In this document: one piece after another, positions 21,802 to 32,404 of the stretch
Numbering within the stretch: the first letter of the stretch is position 1
Layout: the number at the start of each line of letters is the position of its first letter
Virus record (IMG/VR): IMGVR_UViG_3300015241_000018
Coordinates: 1-51,415 of that record
From: a virus
Reading direction: 5' to 3' (one strand)
Length of the DNA: 51,415 nt
Made by a program: the position numbers and the translations under genes
Notes under the pieces: model-generated
Databases searched by the model: none
Seen by the model: only the letters and a program-made list of their open reading frames with translations
What the model was told of the DNA's origin: nothing

Positions 21802-22422
21802 ATGAAATATATTGATCTAGATGAAATTAAATCTATGGGCTATCTTAAAGAAGTATTCAAAAAGCGTAGAGCTGAAGTCAATTCATTAGCACCTACTGAA
21901 GAAATAGGCGGCTATGCGGTGCCCGCCCAAGAAGGGAATAATCCCATGTTCGACAAGTATAGTGATGTCCCCACGCCGAAGGCTCCCCGTAACGCTGCAG
22001 TGGCTGCCAACAGTGTGGTTGGTTCGTCTCTGGTGATCGAGTCTCCTGCTAAGACGGAGGAAGATCAGCGCCGGTACCTCGGTGCACGCGCCATGGATGT
22101 GCTGCTGGAGAAGCAGGATGCTCTGATGGAAGAGTTCAAGATCACGTTTCGGTGGCGTCCCAAGACGGTGCAGGAAGCTCTGAAGCGTATTCAGGACGGT
22201 CTGTTCACCATGAAGGGTTCCGAGAAGACGGATCCAGTTCCCTACAGCTGGCTGGAGAATGTGTTCTCCTGGCGTGGCCCCGAGGATCAGCCGGATGAGG
22301 CTGGCTTCAAGGTTGCTTCGGAGAAGCTGCACAAGGCCTTCGGTGATCTCCTGGACAAGATGCGGATCCTCTCTCCCATCGACGGTCTGAAGGAGTTCCA
22401 GGCGTTCCAGGCTGCTGCCTAA
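21802..22422 (+). CDS. Hypothetical protein, 206 aa
   Basis: I choose ATG 21802; an in-frame ATG at 21790 abuts the terminator T-tract. The N-terminus is helical and basic. Residues 70-200 form an acidic helical domain (RRYLGARAMDVLLEKQDALM, YSWLENVFSWRGPEDQP, EKLHKAFGDLLDKMRIL). No family recognised. How it is transcribed past the terminator is unclear: read-through or an unseen promoter. The stop overlaps the next start. Confidence 0.65.
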   Translation: MKYIDLDEIKSMGYLKEVFKKRRAEVNSLAPTEEIGGYAVPAQEGNNPMFDKYSDVPTPKAPRNAAVAANSVVGSSLVIESPAKTEEDQRRYLGARAMDVLLEKQDALMEEFKITFRWRPKTVQEALKRIQDGLFTMKGSEKTDPVPYSWLENVFSWRGPEDQPDEAGFKVASEKLHKAFGDLLDKMRILSPIDGLKEFQAFQAAA

Positions 22423-22526
22423 TGGACTACAAGAAATGGGAAGAGCTAAGGAAAAGAAGTAAAGAAGATTTCAAGCTCTCTCCAAAGTGGTTGAAGTTAC
22501 CAAACACTAAATGGTTGATTTGGTAA
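22422..22526 (+). CDS. Small basic Trp-rich protein, 34 aa
   Basis: TAATG overlap with the preceding stop. Lys-rich with four Trp (KKWEELRKRS, SPKWLKLPN, KWLIW). Last rightward gene before the convergent terminator. Short, so moderate confidence. Confidence 0.45.
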   Translation: MDYKKWEELRKRSKEDFKLSPKWLKLPNTKWLIW

Positions 22527-22580
22527 CAAACTAGTTGTCCTCCTACTGAGCTTGCCGGCTTCGAAAGCGGACAAAGAAAG

Positions 22581-22612
22581 ACCCCCATGCCTTACGGTGT
22601 GGGGGTTTTTTT
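22581..22612. terminator. Bidirectional terminator between converging gene blocks
   Basis: ACCCCCATGCC (22581-22591) pairs with GGTGTGGGGGT (22596-22606) around TTAC, with T7 on the + side. On the - strand the same stem is followed by CTTTCTTTG. It stops both the early (+) and late (-) transcripts. Confidence 0.9.
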
Positions 22613-22651
22613 ATGTCTATACTAGACTTTAAGCGCCTAATGATAGGAATT

Positions 22652-24286
22652 TTACTTCTGAATTTGTGTAAATCTAGGTCTGTCTTCGGTAAGGCGTGGG
22701 GGTGTGAAAGCTCTATCCCATTTATTCATGTACATTCTCTTCTGAACATTACGAGCTTCTACTTCACCCATGAGTCTATTGTACTGTTCAACCTGTTTCT
22801 TTGATTCTTGTTTAAGTAAATCTTCACCTTCAACCACATCTTTAAGACGTTGGATTAATTTGGGATCTGTATACTCGAATAGACGCTTGTGAAGACCTGA
22901 AGGTAGGGATTCAGGATTCCTAATTGCATTCTTAAGGTTAGTTAATTGAGTGCTACTTATCTTATAGTCTTCCTTAATTTGCTGTTCAGTCTGAGTCTTA
23001 ACATTATTGAACTTCTGTTCCTGCGTAAGTAACTCTTTAGACTTAAACTCCATAGGATTACCACCCCTAGCAAAGCCTTCTATATCTTGAATACGGTGTT
23101 GAGCCTCATGTAATACCAAACTCTTAACGTAGTTAGGATTTAATTTATCCCCTAAGCTAAGTGTATTAGATATAGGATCCATTGCAGCATGAGCTACATC
23201 CTTTAAGTAATCAGGTAATCTAGCTACTTTAGTATGCATTAATTCAGGGTAAGCCTTAAACAACTCTGGATGATCTAGTACATCAGGTAAGTAAATGGGC
23301 TTAACAGTCTTACCAAAGAAGTCTTTAGGTTGATCTTTAAGACTTATTAAACCTCCTTCTGGAGTTTTACCAACACTATCTGAAAGTAAGCCTGTATCAA
23401 AATGTTCAGTCTTCAGGAGAGCTTTAGAATCATCTATCTCTTGACGCCACTGTGTATCAGCACCCCGGAATGTACCTGTAGCAGCGTGAATCTCGTCAGG
23501 ATGGGTGACATTAGCTTCTAACTCTTGAGCTTTAGCTAAGGCAGCTTTATCGAAGGTTAGGGCCTTGACCCCCTTCATAGTACCTGGGCCTGCGCTCAGA
23601 CCTATATTAATACCTCTATCTATATCTTCAGGAGTAATAGTTATCCAAGGATTAACCTTAATATCTTGAGAAGAGTCTCTAGGAGGAATGTAAGTCTTAC
23701 CGTCCTCAGCCCAATGTCCAGCTAAGTCTGGACGATCTTTAGCATACATACTTTGGTCAGAGAAAGTAGGATGATTAGGTTTCTTGAAGGTATCTGGCCA
23801 ATGTCCTGTGGTAGCATCTGGTTCTAGTCCAGCCTTATAAGCTCCTCGTAAATCATAGTCAGCTCCTGAGTCATTAGGAGCAAACTTCTGCTTCCAATCT
23901 TGGAACTTAGTCTCCTCTTCAGGAGATAAGTTAGTCTCGTACTGTTTCCCCGGTGTATTGATACCCCCAGGTGATTCTAACGCACCACGGGGCTCCCCAG
24001 GGGCTTGGGGACCCCTTCCAGAGAGATCGTAGTCTATGATATTACCCTGTTCATCATAGATATTATGGGGATCTTTACCTATATCTAGGTTATTCTTCAA
24101 TTGATTGGGAGTCTGTACATTCTCGTCTCTAGTAGGAGCAGGTTCTACTACATTATTATCTTTAGTATCGGGGGGATTACCCTTGTAGACATCAATCCTA
24201 TTCTTATCTAGGGTAGGATCATGTTGAGCAGCAGCATGTTCAAAGTCATTCTCATAGACACTCCCATCGCTAGTTCCAATGGCCAT
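22652..24286 (-). CDS. Virion-associated protein with zincin-like HExxH motif, 544 aa
   Basis: Last gene of the late operon. Residues 1-120 are polar and probably disordered. A segment at about 143-182 (ADYDLRGAYKAGL, GHWPDTFKKPNHPTFS) is a pattern common in phage internal virion proteins. LHEAQHRIQDIEGFARGGNP (392-411) contains HEAQH (393-397), like large polyvalent protein-associated peptidase domains. The C-terminus is a long charged helix. Likely packaged in the virion next to the ejection proteins, perhaps acting on host proteins or cell wall after entry. Activity is inferred. Confidence 0.7.
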   Translation of the reverse strand: MAIGTSDGSVYENDFEHAAAQHDPTLDKNRIDVYKGNPPDTKDNNVVEPAPTRDENVQTPNQLKNNLDIGKDPHNIYDEQGNIIDYDLSGRGPQAPGEPRGALESPGGINTPGKQYETNLSPEEETKFQDWKQKFAPNDSGADYDLRGAYKAGLEPDATTGHWPDTFKKPNHPTFSDQSMYAKDRPDLAGHWAEDGKTYIPPRDSSQDIKVNPWITITPEDIDRGINIGLSAGPGTMKGVKALTFDKAALAKAQELEANVTHPDEIHAATGTFRGADTQWRQEIDDSKALLKTEHFDTGLLSDSVGKTPEGGLISLKDQPKDFFGKTVKPIYLPDVLDHPELFKAYPELMHTKVARLPDYLKDVAHAAMDPISNTLSLGDKLNPNYVKSLVLHEAQHRIQDIEGFARGGNPMEFKSKELLTQEQKFNNVKTQTEQQIKEDYKISSTQLTNLKNAIRNPESLPSGLHKRLFEYTDPKLIQRLKDVVEGEDLLKQESKKQVEQYNRLMGEVEARNVQKRMYMNKWDRAFTPPRLTEDRPRFTQIQK

Positions 24287-24288
24287 GA

Positions 24289-26466
24289 TTACCTCTGGAA
24301 TGCAGCGCCGAAGCGTTCATCGAAGTTAGGACCAGAGATTGGAGGAGTAACTCTACTGTCAATAGGTGGTTGATCTGGCTTCCTACCAGCATTAAGGATT
24401 GAGTTCATCATCTTAGTGGGAATACCCTCAACATTGTTCTTGAAGTCAAATCCACTATTAGACAATACCTTAACTATGTAAGCGTTAGTATCACCATTGT
24501 TAGAACGTTCAATGTGAGCTAAGTTAGCGATACCACTATTCATCCTAGTTGTTACTTCAGTAACTGGACGAGCATAGGAAGCTTCAGTCTGAGACATAGG
24601 CCTACCTTGTTTATTGAGTACTTCGAAGTAGGGTGCATTACCTGTACCACCTTCGGTGTGCCAGGCAATCTTATAGCTCTTCAGGAAGGTCTGGTCTTTG
24701 ATCTTAGACAGATCAGCAATGCTGTCTCTAGCGAGTACACCACCCCATTCCTTCTCAGCCCATTGGCGATACATCTCTTGAGTTCGCATGGGCATCTTAG
24801 CCACAGCATCTGTGATCTTAGGATCAGTCATAGTCTCGAAGGCAGCCTGTCTACCAGGAGCATCCGGACCATCCTTAGTAATCTTATTTAGAACACCATA
24901 GTTCTTAGGACTGAATAGAGAAGTCATAAGGTTAGCCTTAGCTTCATCTTTAACTGCTGGATTAGATATGACCTTAGCTACATCAGTGATGCTACCATAG
25001 ACATTAGGATCTTGAATCTTCTTCTGCCTAGCATCATCAATAGCACTGGATAGAGTAGTAGGAGTAGCTGGGTTAGCTGGTGCTAACATATCCATCTTCA
25101 CACCCTTGACATATTCAGTGTACTTCTTATCCATCTTATTAATGATGGCATCTTGTAGCAAGATAGCTCCAGTCTGAGGACCAACAGCTTCATTGACAGC
25201 AGACATACGCTGAGAGGCTTCACCTACTGTAGGATCATTATAGAGAACATTGGTAGCTTTATTATGAATGGCATTATTCATATTAAGAACAGCATAAACA
25301 CCTTGGTAATCTTTATCCTTAACGAACTTGATTACATTATCGTAAATACCAAGTTGTTCGTCCATTTCATCTTTAAGATTATGCAGACCCCCTGCAGACT
25401 TAGCATAGGAATTACCTTCGCTATCTCTACGTAAAGCTATGGACCTAAGTATATTAGCAGCAGAGTTACGTTGAGCTGCTAAATTAGTGAGCCACATCCT
25501 ATTTTGTGCTTCATCCATCTGAGGCATCTGACCCGTAGCTTGGCCTGTGAAATAATCAGACAACTCCTTAGGCGTCTGTACATTGGTAGCCATACGCTGT
25601 GTATTGAATGCGTCGTTGATAGTGGCTCCAGCTTCAGCCGTGAAGTCTTCTTTCACACGCTGCACGGTAAGCTCACCTTGGCTCTTAGCAGCAGCTCTGG
25701 CAGCTTCAGCAGCTACCTGATTGATATGTAGTTGGGACTTCTGAGCTACGAAAGCTCTTAGACCTTGGCCATCCATATCTCCTCTGAGATACTTCTCTCT
25801 AGCGAGAGCAGCACCTGGAATAGAATCCACGTACTTATCGATGAAGGTTAAATCTTTATTCTTCTCGGAGTTAGCGTTAGTAGCACCACGGTTAATATCT
25901 TCCAGAAGGTTCTTCATGAAAGCATTGGCAGGATCTACACCTGAGACAGACTTAATCTGTTCATCAATGTAATCTTTGTAACCTGGGTATTGATTGCGTA
26001 GTTGTTTAGCTAGAGCATTAAGGGAGCCTGTGTACAGAGTGTCGTTAGCTTTACCACCACCACCATTCTGTGCTTGAGCTGTACCAAGAGCTGAAGCCTT
26101 ATCGAGACCAGCCTGTAAGCCACCAGGGACGTCAGGAGCTGGGGTCTCACCTAGTGTATCTGCACTGATACCAGCAGCAGATAAAGCACCTGAGGGAGGT
26201 ACTGTACCAGCTATCTGCATGTTACGAACTTGAACTAGAGACCTAGTATAACTATCTCTTAGATCGTTGACACCAGTTTCAACCTTATCCTTAAGATAGC
26301 TCTTCTCTGTAGTGTCAGCTAGCTTAGCAGCAGTGTCTAGGCCTTCACCTATAGTTGCGAGAGTAAGTCCTGTGGACTTATCTGACTCAGGTTGCTGAAT
26401 AGGTTTAGAGAGTCTATCCCAATTAGGGGGATTGACATCGGGACCTGTTGGATTGAACACAGCCAT
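24289..26466 (-). CDS. Internal virion (ejection) protein, T7 gp15-like, 725 aa
   Basis: Size (T7 gp15 is 747 aa) and position between a gp16-like giant and the end of the tail module support an inner-core protein. It is mostly helical and Ala/Lys/Asp/Gln rich with no membrane segment. The N-terminus has a LATIGEGLDTAAKLADTTEKSY helix typical of gp15-like proteins. Probably forms part of the channel for DNA entry across the periplasm. The ATG overlaps the stop of the 1794-aa gene (TAATG). Confidence 0.75.
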   Translation of the reverse strand: MAVFNPTGPDVNPPNWDRLSKPIQQPESDKSTGLTLATIGEGLDTAAKLADTTEKSYLKDKVETGVNDLRDSYTRSLVQVRNMQIAGTVPPSGALSAAGISADTLGETPAPDVPGGLQAGLDKASALGTAQAQNGGGGKANDTLYTGSLNALAKQLRNQYPGYKDYIDEQIKSVSGVDPANAFMKNLLEDINRGATNANSEKNKDLTFIDKYVDSIPGAALAREKYLRGDMDGQGLRAFVAQKSQLHINQVAAEAARAAAKSQGELTVQRVKEDFTAEAGATINDAFNTQRMATNVQTPKELSDYFTGQATGQMPQMDEAQNRMWLTNLAAQRNSAANILRSIALRRDSEGNSYAKSAGGLHNLKDEMDEQLGIYDNVIKFVKDKDYQGVYAVLNMNNAIHNKATNVLYNDPTVGEASQRMSAVNEAVGPQTGAILLQDAIINKMDKKYTEYVKGVKMDMLAPANPATPTTLSSAIDDARQKKIQDPNVYGSITDVAKVISNPAVKDEAKANLMTSLFSPKNYGVLNKITKDGPDAPGRQAAFETMTDPKITDAVAKMPMRTQEMYRQWAEKEWGGVLARDSIADLSKIKDQTFLKSYKIAWHTEGGTGNAPYFEVLNKQGRPMSQTEASYARPVTEVTTRMNSGIANLAHIERSNNGDTNAYIVKVLSNSGFDFKNNVEGIPTKMMNSILNAGRKPDQPPIDSRVTPPISGPNFDERFGAAFQR

Positions 26467-29400
26467 TATTGATTACCTTGTTTAAGTTGTTGGCTACGTA
26501 TAAATGTATCTTTACGAACTGCTCTCTTATCCGTGGGTACGTCTTCACCTAGATAGAAGTTATAGTCAGAACGATCAATTGAATTGGAGTTAGCTTTAGC
26601 TGCTTGTGCAATAGCTGAGAGCATCTTCTCGTAAGGGAAGCCTGCTGCATGGAGAGTAGCGAAACCATTCTTGTGGTATTGTTCAGCAGCCTCAGGATCT
26701 TTATTCTTAGCAGCCATATCAGCTCTAGCCATGTCCTGCATGTAGCTCTTTAATGCAGACTTCTGCATCTCTTTCTCTTCCTTCATGATGTCTCCCTTGA
26801 GCCAAGCATCGCCTTGCTCTGTAGGATTAAGACCTGATATACCCATGAAGATAGCATTAGCCTTAGACACATCCATCACTGGAGCATCACTCTTAGACAC
26901 CCACTTACCCAATGTAGTGCCTACAATTACTTTCTTCAAAGTACTTAGTGAAGAGATTTCCATGGCAGGTTTAACTAGGTCATCAAACGTAAGTTTGAAT
27001 CTCTCTTCAGCTGGATCTTGTCTAGCAAAGGAAATCATAGCCTTATACCAACCATCAAAGCCACCTAGGAATTTGAAGATATTATCTATACCAGCACCAC
27101 CTACGAGCTGTAACCAAGTCTTATCTCCTCTTAGAAGATCAGAGACAGTGGTCATACCCTTAGTACCCCACTTACCTCCTATGTCGTAGTTATTACCTGT
27201 AGCCTTATTCAAAAAGAGGGCGGGCCATCCTTCCATAATAGCAGTTGAATACCAGTGCTCACCAGGTATGTACCCGAAGTTATCCAAAGCATATTTACGG
27301 GCTTTATCTCCACCAGGAATACCTGTAACACCAATAGCACTAGGAATACCATACATAGCTCCATAGCCAGCCATGAGCCGGGCACGAGCTAAATTACGTT
27401 CTGTAGTTGTTTCACCTATTTCCTTACCAAGAAATGTTTCGCCTAATCTATATTGATATGATAGGAACTGCATGGGTAGAGACAACACACCTTCATTTAG
27501 AATGGAGTTGGAAGCTCTAGTCATGTTGTTAGTCAGAATGTTAGCGTGGTGTAAAATACCTTGACGATCTAGTTCAGTCAGCTTACCAAAAGGATTACCT
27601 TCTCGGTAGAGACGGAACGCAGTGTAGTAAGCAGGTATACGAGCAGCTTTCTCACCCCATTGGAATGGTTTCTGACCACCTCTAGTAATAGCTCCTGTAC
27701 CTTGTACCACTGAATGATTATTAAAGACACTATCAAGATCAACCATCTCGCCCCCTACATTGAGGAAGCCTGATCTAATTAATTCTTGTCTACCTTCCAT
27801 GAACTCTCCTGCACGCCAGCGACTAGAGCCAAGCATTACCTTGCCCATGTCAAGCTTGGTGGCAGCATTGTCCAAAGCTTTGAGAACCTCAGGATTACTG
27901 TTTACTGCAGCCCAGCTATGAAGCAGAGATGCATAGGTACCAGCCATACCAGCTCTAGGCTCTAGAGCCATAGTGGTAGTCCAGCTATTGAACTGAGTTA
28001 TTATTTGGGGTAGAGCATATAGACCTAGCTTGAAGTGGTAAGCTAATGATCGTACAGCGGATACGGGTTCTGCATGGTATGGGAGTAACCAGTGTGGAAC
28101 TAACAGAGCTGCACGCTTGAAAGGATTATTAGCCTCCCAGACTTGATCAGCAATGTACTGTGTTAACTGGTGTATGGTAGTATCAAACTTACTGGGTAGA
28201 CCAATGAACTCTCTAGCCTTATAACGATTAGAAAGAAGATTAGACTTCTTCATTAAGTCAACACTATCTAGACCGCTCTTCCACTCAGGAGTTAGGAAGT
28301 GAGCAAATGGAGCAGACCTAATCTGTTCTTCTGTAGGCTTCATATACTTAGAAGCTTCACGGAGCCAATGTTCTACTGTGTAGATCTTGTAGTCATCCAT
28401 GAAGGTACTGTTGATCATTCTGTTGAGAGAACGATCAAAAGAAGCAATAGGATCCACCATGCTAGCAGGCTGATATTCGTAATCAGGACGGCCAGCCTTA
28501 CCTTTATCATTGAAAGTATAGACACGGTCTGAGTCACGCTCCCTGTTATATTCAACTTGGAACTGTTTGGAAAGATCGCCTGATCTAGTACCATCTCTGA
28601 AGTTACCGGCATACTTAGCTTCTAGGTCTTTACCAGTAGGGAGATCAATGATCTGTCTTCCCTTAGGAACTACTTGGAAGTGTTCCTTAGTAGAGTATCT
28701 AGGAAGCTGCATTGTTCCGTCGTCTAGCTTCTTAGCTTCAAAGTATCCTTTGAACTTATCCCATTCAATAGGAAGTTTATGTTCTTCATACTTAGCTTTA
28801 GCTGCATCAAACTTCTTGGCATCTAGGAGATCAATGACTTCATTCATCTTCTTAGCAATGTCATTACCCATGGCTCTATTGTCCACAGGCATGAAGGTTC
28901 TATCTCCCTCGTAGAGAGCTTCCACCTTACTACCACGTCTATCAACGACTACGTTACCAGACTGAGTCTTAGTAACTATAGCTTGCTTAAGATAGTTATC
29001 GTAGTCAAAGTCAAAGTGACCACCACCACGTCTATTGACATGATTGTAGCCTAAGTCTTTAGTCTCAACGTTATCAGCTATAACGTAGACAACTCTTTCA
29101 TTGCCAGCAATCTTACTGAAGTCTTTTAGAGGACGTTCACCAGTGGCATAGATCTGAATTACTTTCTTCGAACCATTAGCTACTTCTTCTGTCCAACGTT
29201 CTCTATTGCCCTTGGGTATAGCATTAGTTTTGTATAGACGCTCATCACCTTGACGCTCACCTAATACAATTACGTTCTCACTGCCACCCGGTAGACGTTT
29301 AAGATCAACACCGTCTACGAAATCAGAGAGTACTCTCTTGCCGTCAGGTCCAATCATGGAGAACTGATGTTGCTCTACGCCTAAACGACTACGATACTTG

Positions 29401-31850
29401 TATTCAGAAATCTCTCTTAGCGTACGTTCAGCTTCCATCATCTTTACGAATGAGAAATAAGCATTAGCTTCATTGAAGCTAGGTGGACGCTCATAGTGAG
29501 TTAAGTAATGGCTTTCTAATTCACCTAGTGTCTTAAAGAAATAACCAGGCTCACCATTGAAGTTAGGATCAGGAGCATCTTGGGCATACTTCAATGTTCT
29601 GACAAATTGTTCCTTAACCTCGGCAGGAGATAGTTTACCAGTTATAGTTCTAGGTGCACTGCGGTACCAAGGAATAGGTTCACCAGTAACTTCATCATGG
29701 GTTATCTTACCCCGAGCAATATCTACTAGAGCCTGTCCTTCTTGAGAAGCCCATCTACGCAAACCTGAGGTAGAGAAGGTGGCAGCATTGCGCTGCATCA
29801 TCTCATTCTTAGACAGGGTCTGGTTAGCACCACGGATCCAGCCTGTAACACCATTAACGATATTAGAGAAGCCAGAAGCACTGGAAGTACCAATAGCATC
29901 AGGAACTAAGTTGCCTGCAGTATCTCTAATCATTAAATCTTTAACGAGAGTCTGACCCTCATTGAAAGGAACCAGCTTCTCAATGTAGAAACCAATGCCC
30001 TTCTGGTTGACCACAGCAGCAACAGGAGTAACACGTTTATTAACAGCAGCTAGAGTTTCTTTATATCCTTTAAGGATAACTCTAATACTATCCTTACCAG
30101 TAATGTGAGATTGAGCCTCAACTCTGGCAGCTTTAGATAGTCTGGGATTAGTAGCTGCAGCCTTGTATCTCTTTAGAGCAGCTTCAGTCTCAGGAATAGA
30201 TTTCTCTAGACGTTCCTTAGTAGCCAGATCAGTCTTAGATCCAGTGAACTTAGCAGCTTCCTGTTCTACCTTACCTTCAGCCTGCCCTACACGATAGCCT
30301 TGTGTATTAAGCTTTAGTTCTTGTTGGGCAAAGTTATGGGCCATCTCATCCGAAGAGAAGAGAAGGTTGTCATGGCTGCCAAACCTAACTGGCCATACGT
30401 GAGTATTGGTCAATTCATTAGGAATAGGATCCCCAATATCTAAGATAGCATTCTTGCTACCTCTAAACTCACCGTAGAGTTGTTGTCTAAGCTTATCTAC
30501 ATTCTCAGGAACAGACAAAGCCAGAGGAGTCCTCTGTACTTTAGACATCTCTATAGCTTCGTTGAGTAAAGTTTCTCCACCACGGATAATACCGTCTTGT
30601 ATTCTGGTTACAGCTTCACGAGTAAAGCTACCGATGTTGTTACCGAGCAATTCAACATCTTGTCTGAATCCAGACATTAAAGCTTCCCTGCCAACTTGAG
30701 TTGGATCAGCTGTACCCTGAACTGTTTTAATTAGGTTATCGGATACTCTAAGGGTAGCAGCCTGTGTAACGTTGCCAGCAGACTCAGCTATGGTAGCCTT
30801 AGTAGGTCTCTCAATCTCTAGGGACTTAGCAAGGTCCTTATAGATATTCTGAGTCTTATTAAATAGATCTACGCGTTTAGCTAACTTGACACCACCGCCT
30901 GCAACTGTAGCTACGTCTAATGGAGCTAGTACAGTGAAGATGTTGTTAAGGTATCTATCGGAAGTAGTTGAGCCTAGGATGGTCTTAGCGAACATTAAGG
31001 CTAGAGTGGGATTGTGCCCTTCTAAGTAGTCTAGTATTCTTGTAGTCTCAGATCTGAACTGAGGTCCAGGGAGAAACATAAGGTGATCAACAGTAGCTTC
31101 TAAGTTAGTACCTAGGAGGACACCACCATCTATCTTACCCACTTCTTGGACTAATCCTCTGAGCATGTACTCAGAGTAAGGTTGAGCTATCAAGGCTAGC
31201 TGGTCAGCAGACCAACCAATCCAACCTTGCTTAGCTATACCATCTTGTATATTCTGCGCTCGCGTCTCCACGAAACCACGCATGGAAGCTAGATCACTAG
31301 TCTTCGATGCCGTCTCGTCTACCTGATCTGGGATCTCACCGGTAGCTTTATCAAGAAAGTTGTCAGCCATATACCCTGCAGCAGTATTGGCGGAGCTGAC
31401 ATAGTTAGTAGCGTAGGCTCTCTCAATTACTTCATGAGGATCTGCAGGAGCATTAACAGGGCTAAAGGGATCAAGTACAGTAGCAACTTCCTTTGGGTCA
31501 AGTGGACCACCCTTACTATTAGCAGCGGCTACTATCTTCTGATGTTGTTCTTCTGCTTTGTTGTAGTCAATCTTAGCGGCAGCTTCCTTACGTATCCAAT
31601 CTTCCTGACCAGCAGCAATGGCAGATCTAACTCCATCCTCTGTCTGACCAATTAGATCAGCAATACCACCATAAGTAGTTTTGAAAGTTCTCTTCTCAAT
31701 GGTAGGATCTGAAGGTTGAGGAGGAGCTGCACCGGGAGCTGGTAAGCTCACCATAGGCAAGCCGTCCTTAGTTCCAGGTACTCCTAAGGCTACACCTTCG
31801 TCTTGTACGATTGGCTGAGGTTGAGGTTGGTCTTGAAGTTCAGGATCCAT
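26466..31850 (-). CDS. Giant internal virion (ejection) protein, T7 gp16-like position, 1794 aa
   Basis: Largest gene. The order gp14-, gp16- and gp15-like mirrors the T7 core. It exceeds T7 gp16 (1318 aa) and lacks the N-terminal lytic transglycosylase: residues 1-60 are Pro/Gln rich instead. The middle is helical with long charged coils. A more hydrophobic part lies in the C-terminal third (LLVPHWLLPYHAEPVSAVRS, HFKLGLYALPQIITQF), which could enter the inner membrane. Probably ejected with DNA. Both ends overlap neighbours by TAATG. Confidence 0.75.
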   Translation of the reverse strand: MDPELQDQPQPQPIVQDEGVALGVPGTKDGLPMVSLPAPGAAPPQPSDPTIEKRTFKTTYGGIADLIGQTEDGVRSAIAAGQEDWIRKEAAAKIDYNKAEEQHQKIVAAANSKGGPLDPKEVATVLDPFSPVNAPADPHEVIERAYATNYVSSANTAAGYMADNFLDKATGEIPDQVDETASKTSDLASMRGFVETRAQNIQDGIAKQGWIGWSADQLALIAQPYSEYMLRGLVQEVGKIDGGVLLGTNLEATVDHLMFLPGPQFRSETTRILDYLEGHNPTLALMFAKTILGSTTSDRYLNNIFTVLAPLDVATVAGGGVKLAKRVDLFNKTQNIYKDLAKSLEIERPTKATIAESAGNVTQAATLRVSDNLIKTVQGTADPTQVGREALMSGFRQDVELLGNNIGSFTREAVTRIQDGIIRGGETLLNEAIEMSKVQRTPLALSVPENVDKLRQQLYGEFRGSKNAILDIGDPIPNELTNTHVWPVRFGSHDNLLFSSDEMAHNFAQQELKLNTQGYRVGQAEGKVEQEAAKFTGSKTDLATKERLEKSIPETEAALKRYKAAATNPRLSKAARVEAQSHITGKDSIRVILKGYKETLAAVNKRVTPVAAVVNQKGIGFYIEKLVPFNEGQTLVKDLMIRDTAGNLVPDAIGTSSASGFSNIVNGVTGWIRGANQTLSKNEMMQRNAATFSTSGLRRWASQEGQALVDIARGKITHDEVTGEPIPWYRSAPRTITGKLSPAEVKEQFVRTLKYAQDAPDPNFNGEPGYFFKTLGELESHYLTHYERPPSFNEANAYFSFVKMMEAERTLREISEYKYRSRLGVEQHQFSMIGPDGKRVLSDFVDGVDLKRLPGGSENVIVLGERQGDERLYKTNAIPKGNRERWTEEVANGSKKVIQIYATGERPLKDFSKIAGNERVVYVIADNVETKDLGYNHVNRRGGGHFDFDYDNYLKQAIVTKTQSGNVVVDRRGSKVEALYEGDRTFMPVDNRAMGNDIAKKMNEVIDLLDAKKFDAAKAKYEEHKLPIEWDKFKGYFEAKKLDDGTMQLPRYSTKEHFQVVPKGRQIIDLPTGKDLEAKYAGNFRDGTRSGDLSKQFQVEYNRERDSDRVYTFNDKGKAGRPDYEYQPASMVDPIASFDRSLNRMINSTFMDDYKIYTVEHWLREASKYMKPTEEQIRSAPFAHFLTPEWKSGLDSVDLMKKSNLLSNRYKAREFIGLPSKFDTTIHQLTQYIADQVWEANNPFKRAALLVPHWLLPYHAEPVSAVRSLAYHFKLGLYALPQIITQFNSWTTTMALEPRAGMAGTYASLLHSWAAVNSNPEVLKALDNAATKLDMGKVMLGSSRWRAGEFMEGRQELIRSGFLNVGGEMVDLDSVFNNHSVVQGTGAITRGGQKPFQWGEKAARIPAYYTAFRLYREGNPFGKLTELDRQGILHHANILTNNMTRASNSILNEGVLSLPMQFLSYQYRLGETFLGKEIGETTTERNLARARLMAGYGAMYGIPSAIGVTGIPGGDKARKYALDNFGYIPGEHWYSTAIMEGWPALFLNKATGNNYDIGGKWGTKGMTTVSDLLRGDKTWLQLVGGAGIDNIFKFLGGFDGWYKAMISFARQDPAEERFKLTFDDLVKPAMEISSLSTLKKVIVGTTLGKWVSKSDAPVMDVSKANAIFMGISGLNPTEQGDAWLKGDIMKEEKEMQKSALKSYMQDMARADMAAKNKDPEAAEQYHKNGFATLHAAGFPYEKMLSAIAQAAKANSNSIDRSDYNFYLGEDVPTDKRAVRKDTFIRSQQLKQGNQ

Positions 31851-32404
31851 TAACCAGTTCCGTATCCAGAGGGACTACCACCACCCATTAAGCTTCCACC
31901 CATTGCACCAATGTTCTTACCAAAGCCACCAATGATTGGGCCTGCTTTAATTAGAGCACCACCGAGAGAAGCAATACCTTGGTCAGTAGCAGCCTCACCT
32001 CCAAGGGATGCTAGTTGTTCTTTATGTCGACTAATGTCAGCGTCAATGCCAAAGATGTTTTGACCAATCTGTAGGTTCTGACTTATATTTTTAGAATTGA
32101 GCAAACCTTGATCTGTAGCTTCAGCTTGTCCACCTTGTAAACCTGAACCAAACTCAGCTCCTTGCGAAGTAGCAGAAGCTAAACCTTGAGCTCTAGCTTT
32201 CTGTGCATTACGAAAGTTCTCCATCTGGGCTCTACTAGCTTCTAATTGCATCTGTTGCTGTTTTTGTTCATTAACTTGTTGTTCATCTGCAGAAATAGCT
32301 TGGCTTTGTTCGGCTTGAGCTTTAGCATTAGATGCTGCGGATAAGCCACCGAAGAGTTGCATACCCAGACCAGCTATGCCTAAACCTATTGTAATTGGAT
32401 CCAT
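31850..32404 (-). CDS. Internal virion protein, T7 gp14-like, 184 aa
   Basis: Matches gp14 in size (196 aa) and order. An N-terminal hydrophobic segment (ITIGLGIAGLGMQLFGGLSAAS) is followed by a Gln/Ala-rich coiled coil (about 28-75) and a Gly-rich C-terminus with another hydrophobic stretch. Family members leave the virion first and build the outer-membrane pore. SD-like AAGGTACATA precedes the ATG, which overlaps the upstream stop (TAATG). Confidence 0.75.
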   Translation of the reverse strand: MDPITIGLGIAGLGMQLFGGLSAASNAKAQAEQSQAISADEQQVNEQKQQQMQLEASRAQMENFRNAQKARAQGLASATSQGAEFGSGLQGGQAEATDQGLLNSKNISQNLQIGQNIFGIDADISRHKEQLASLGGEAATDQGIASLGGALIKAGPIIGGFGKNIGAMGGSLMGGGSPSGYGTG

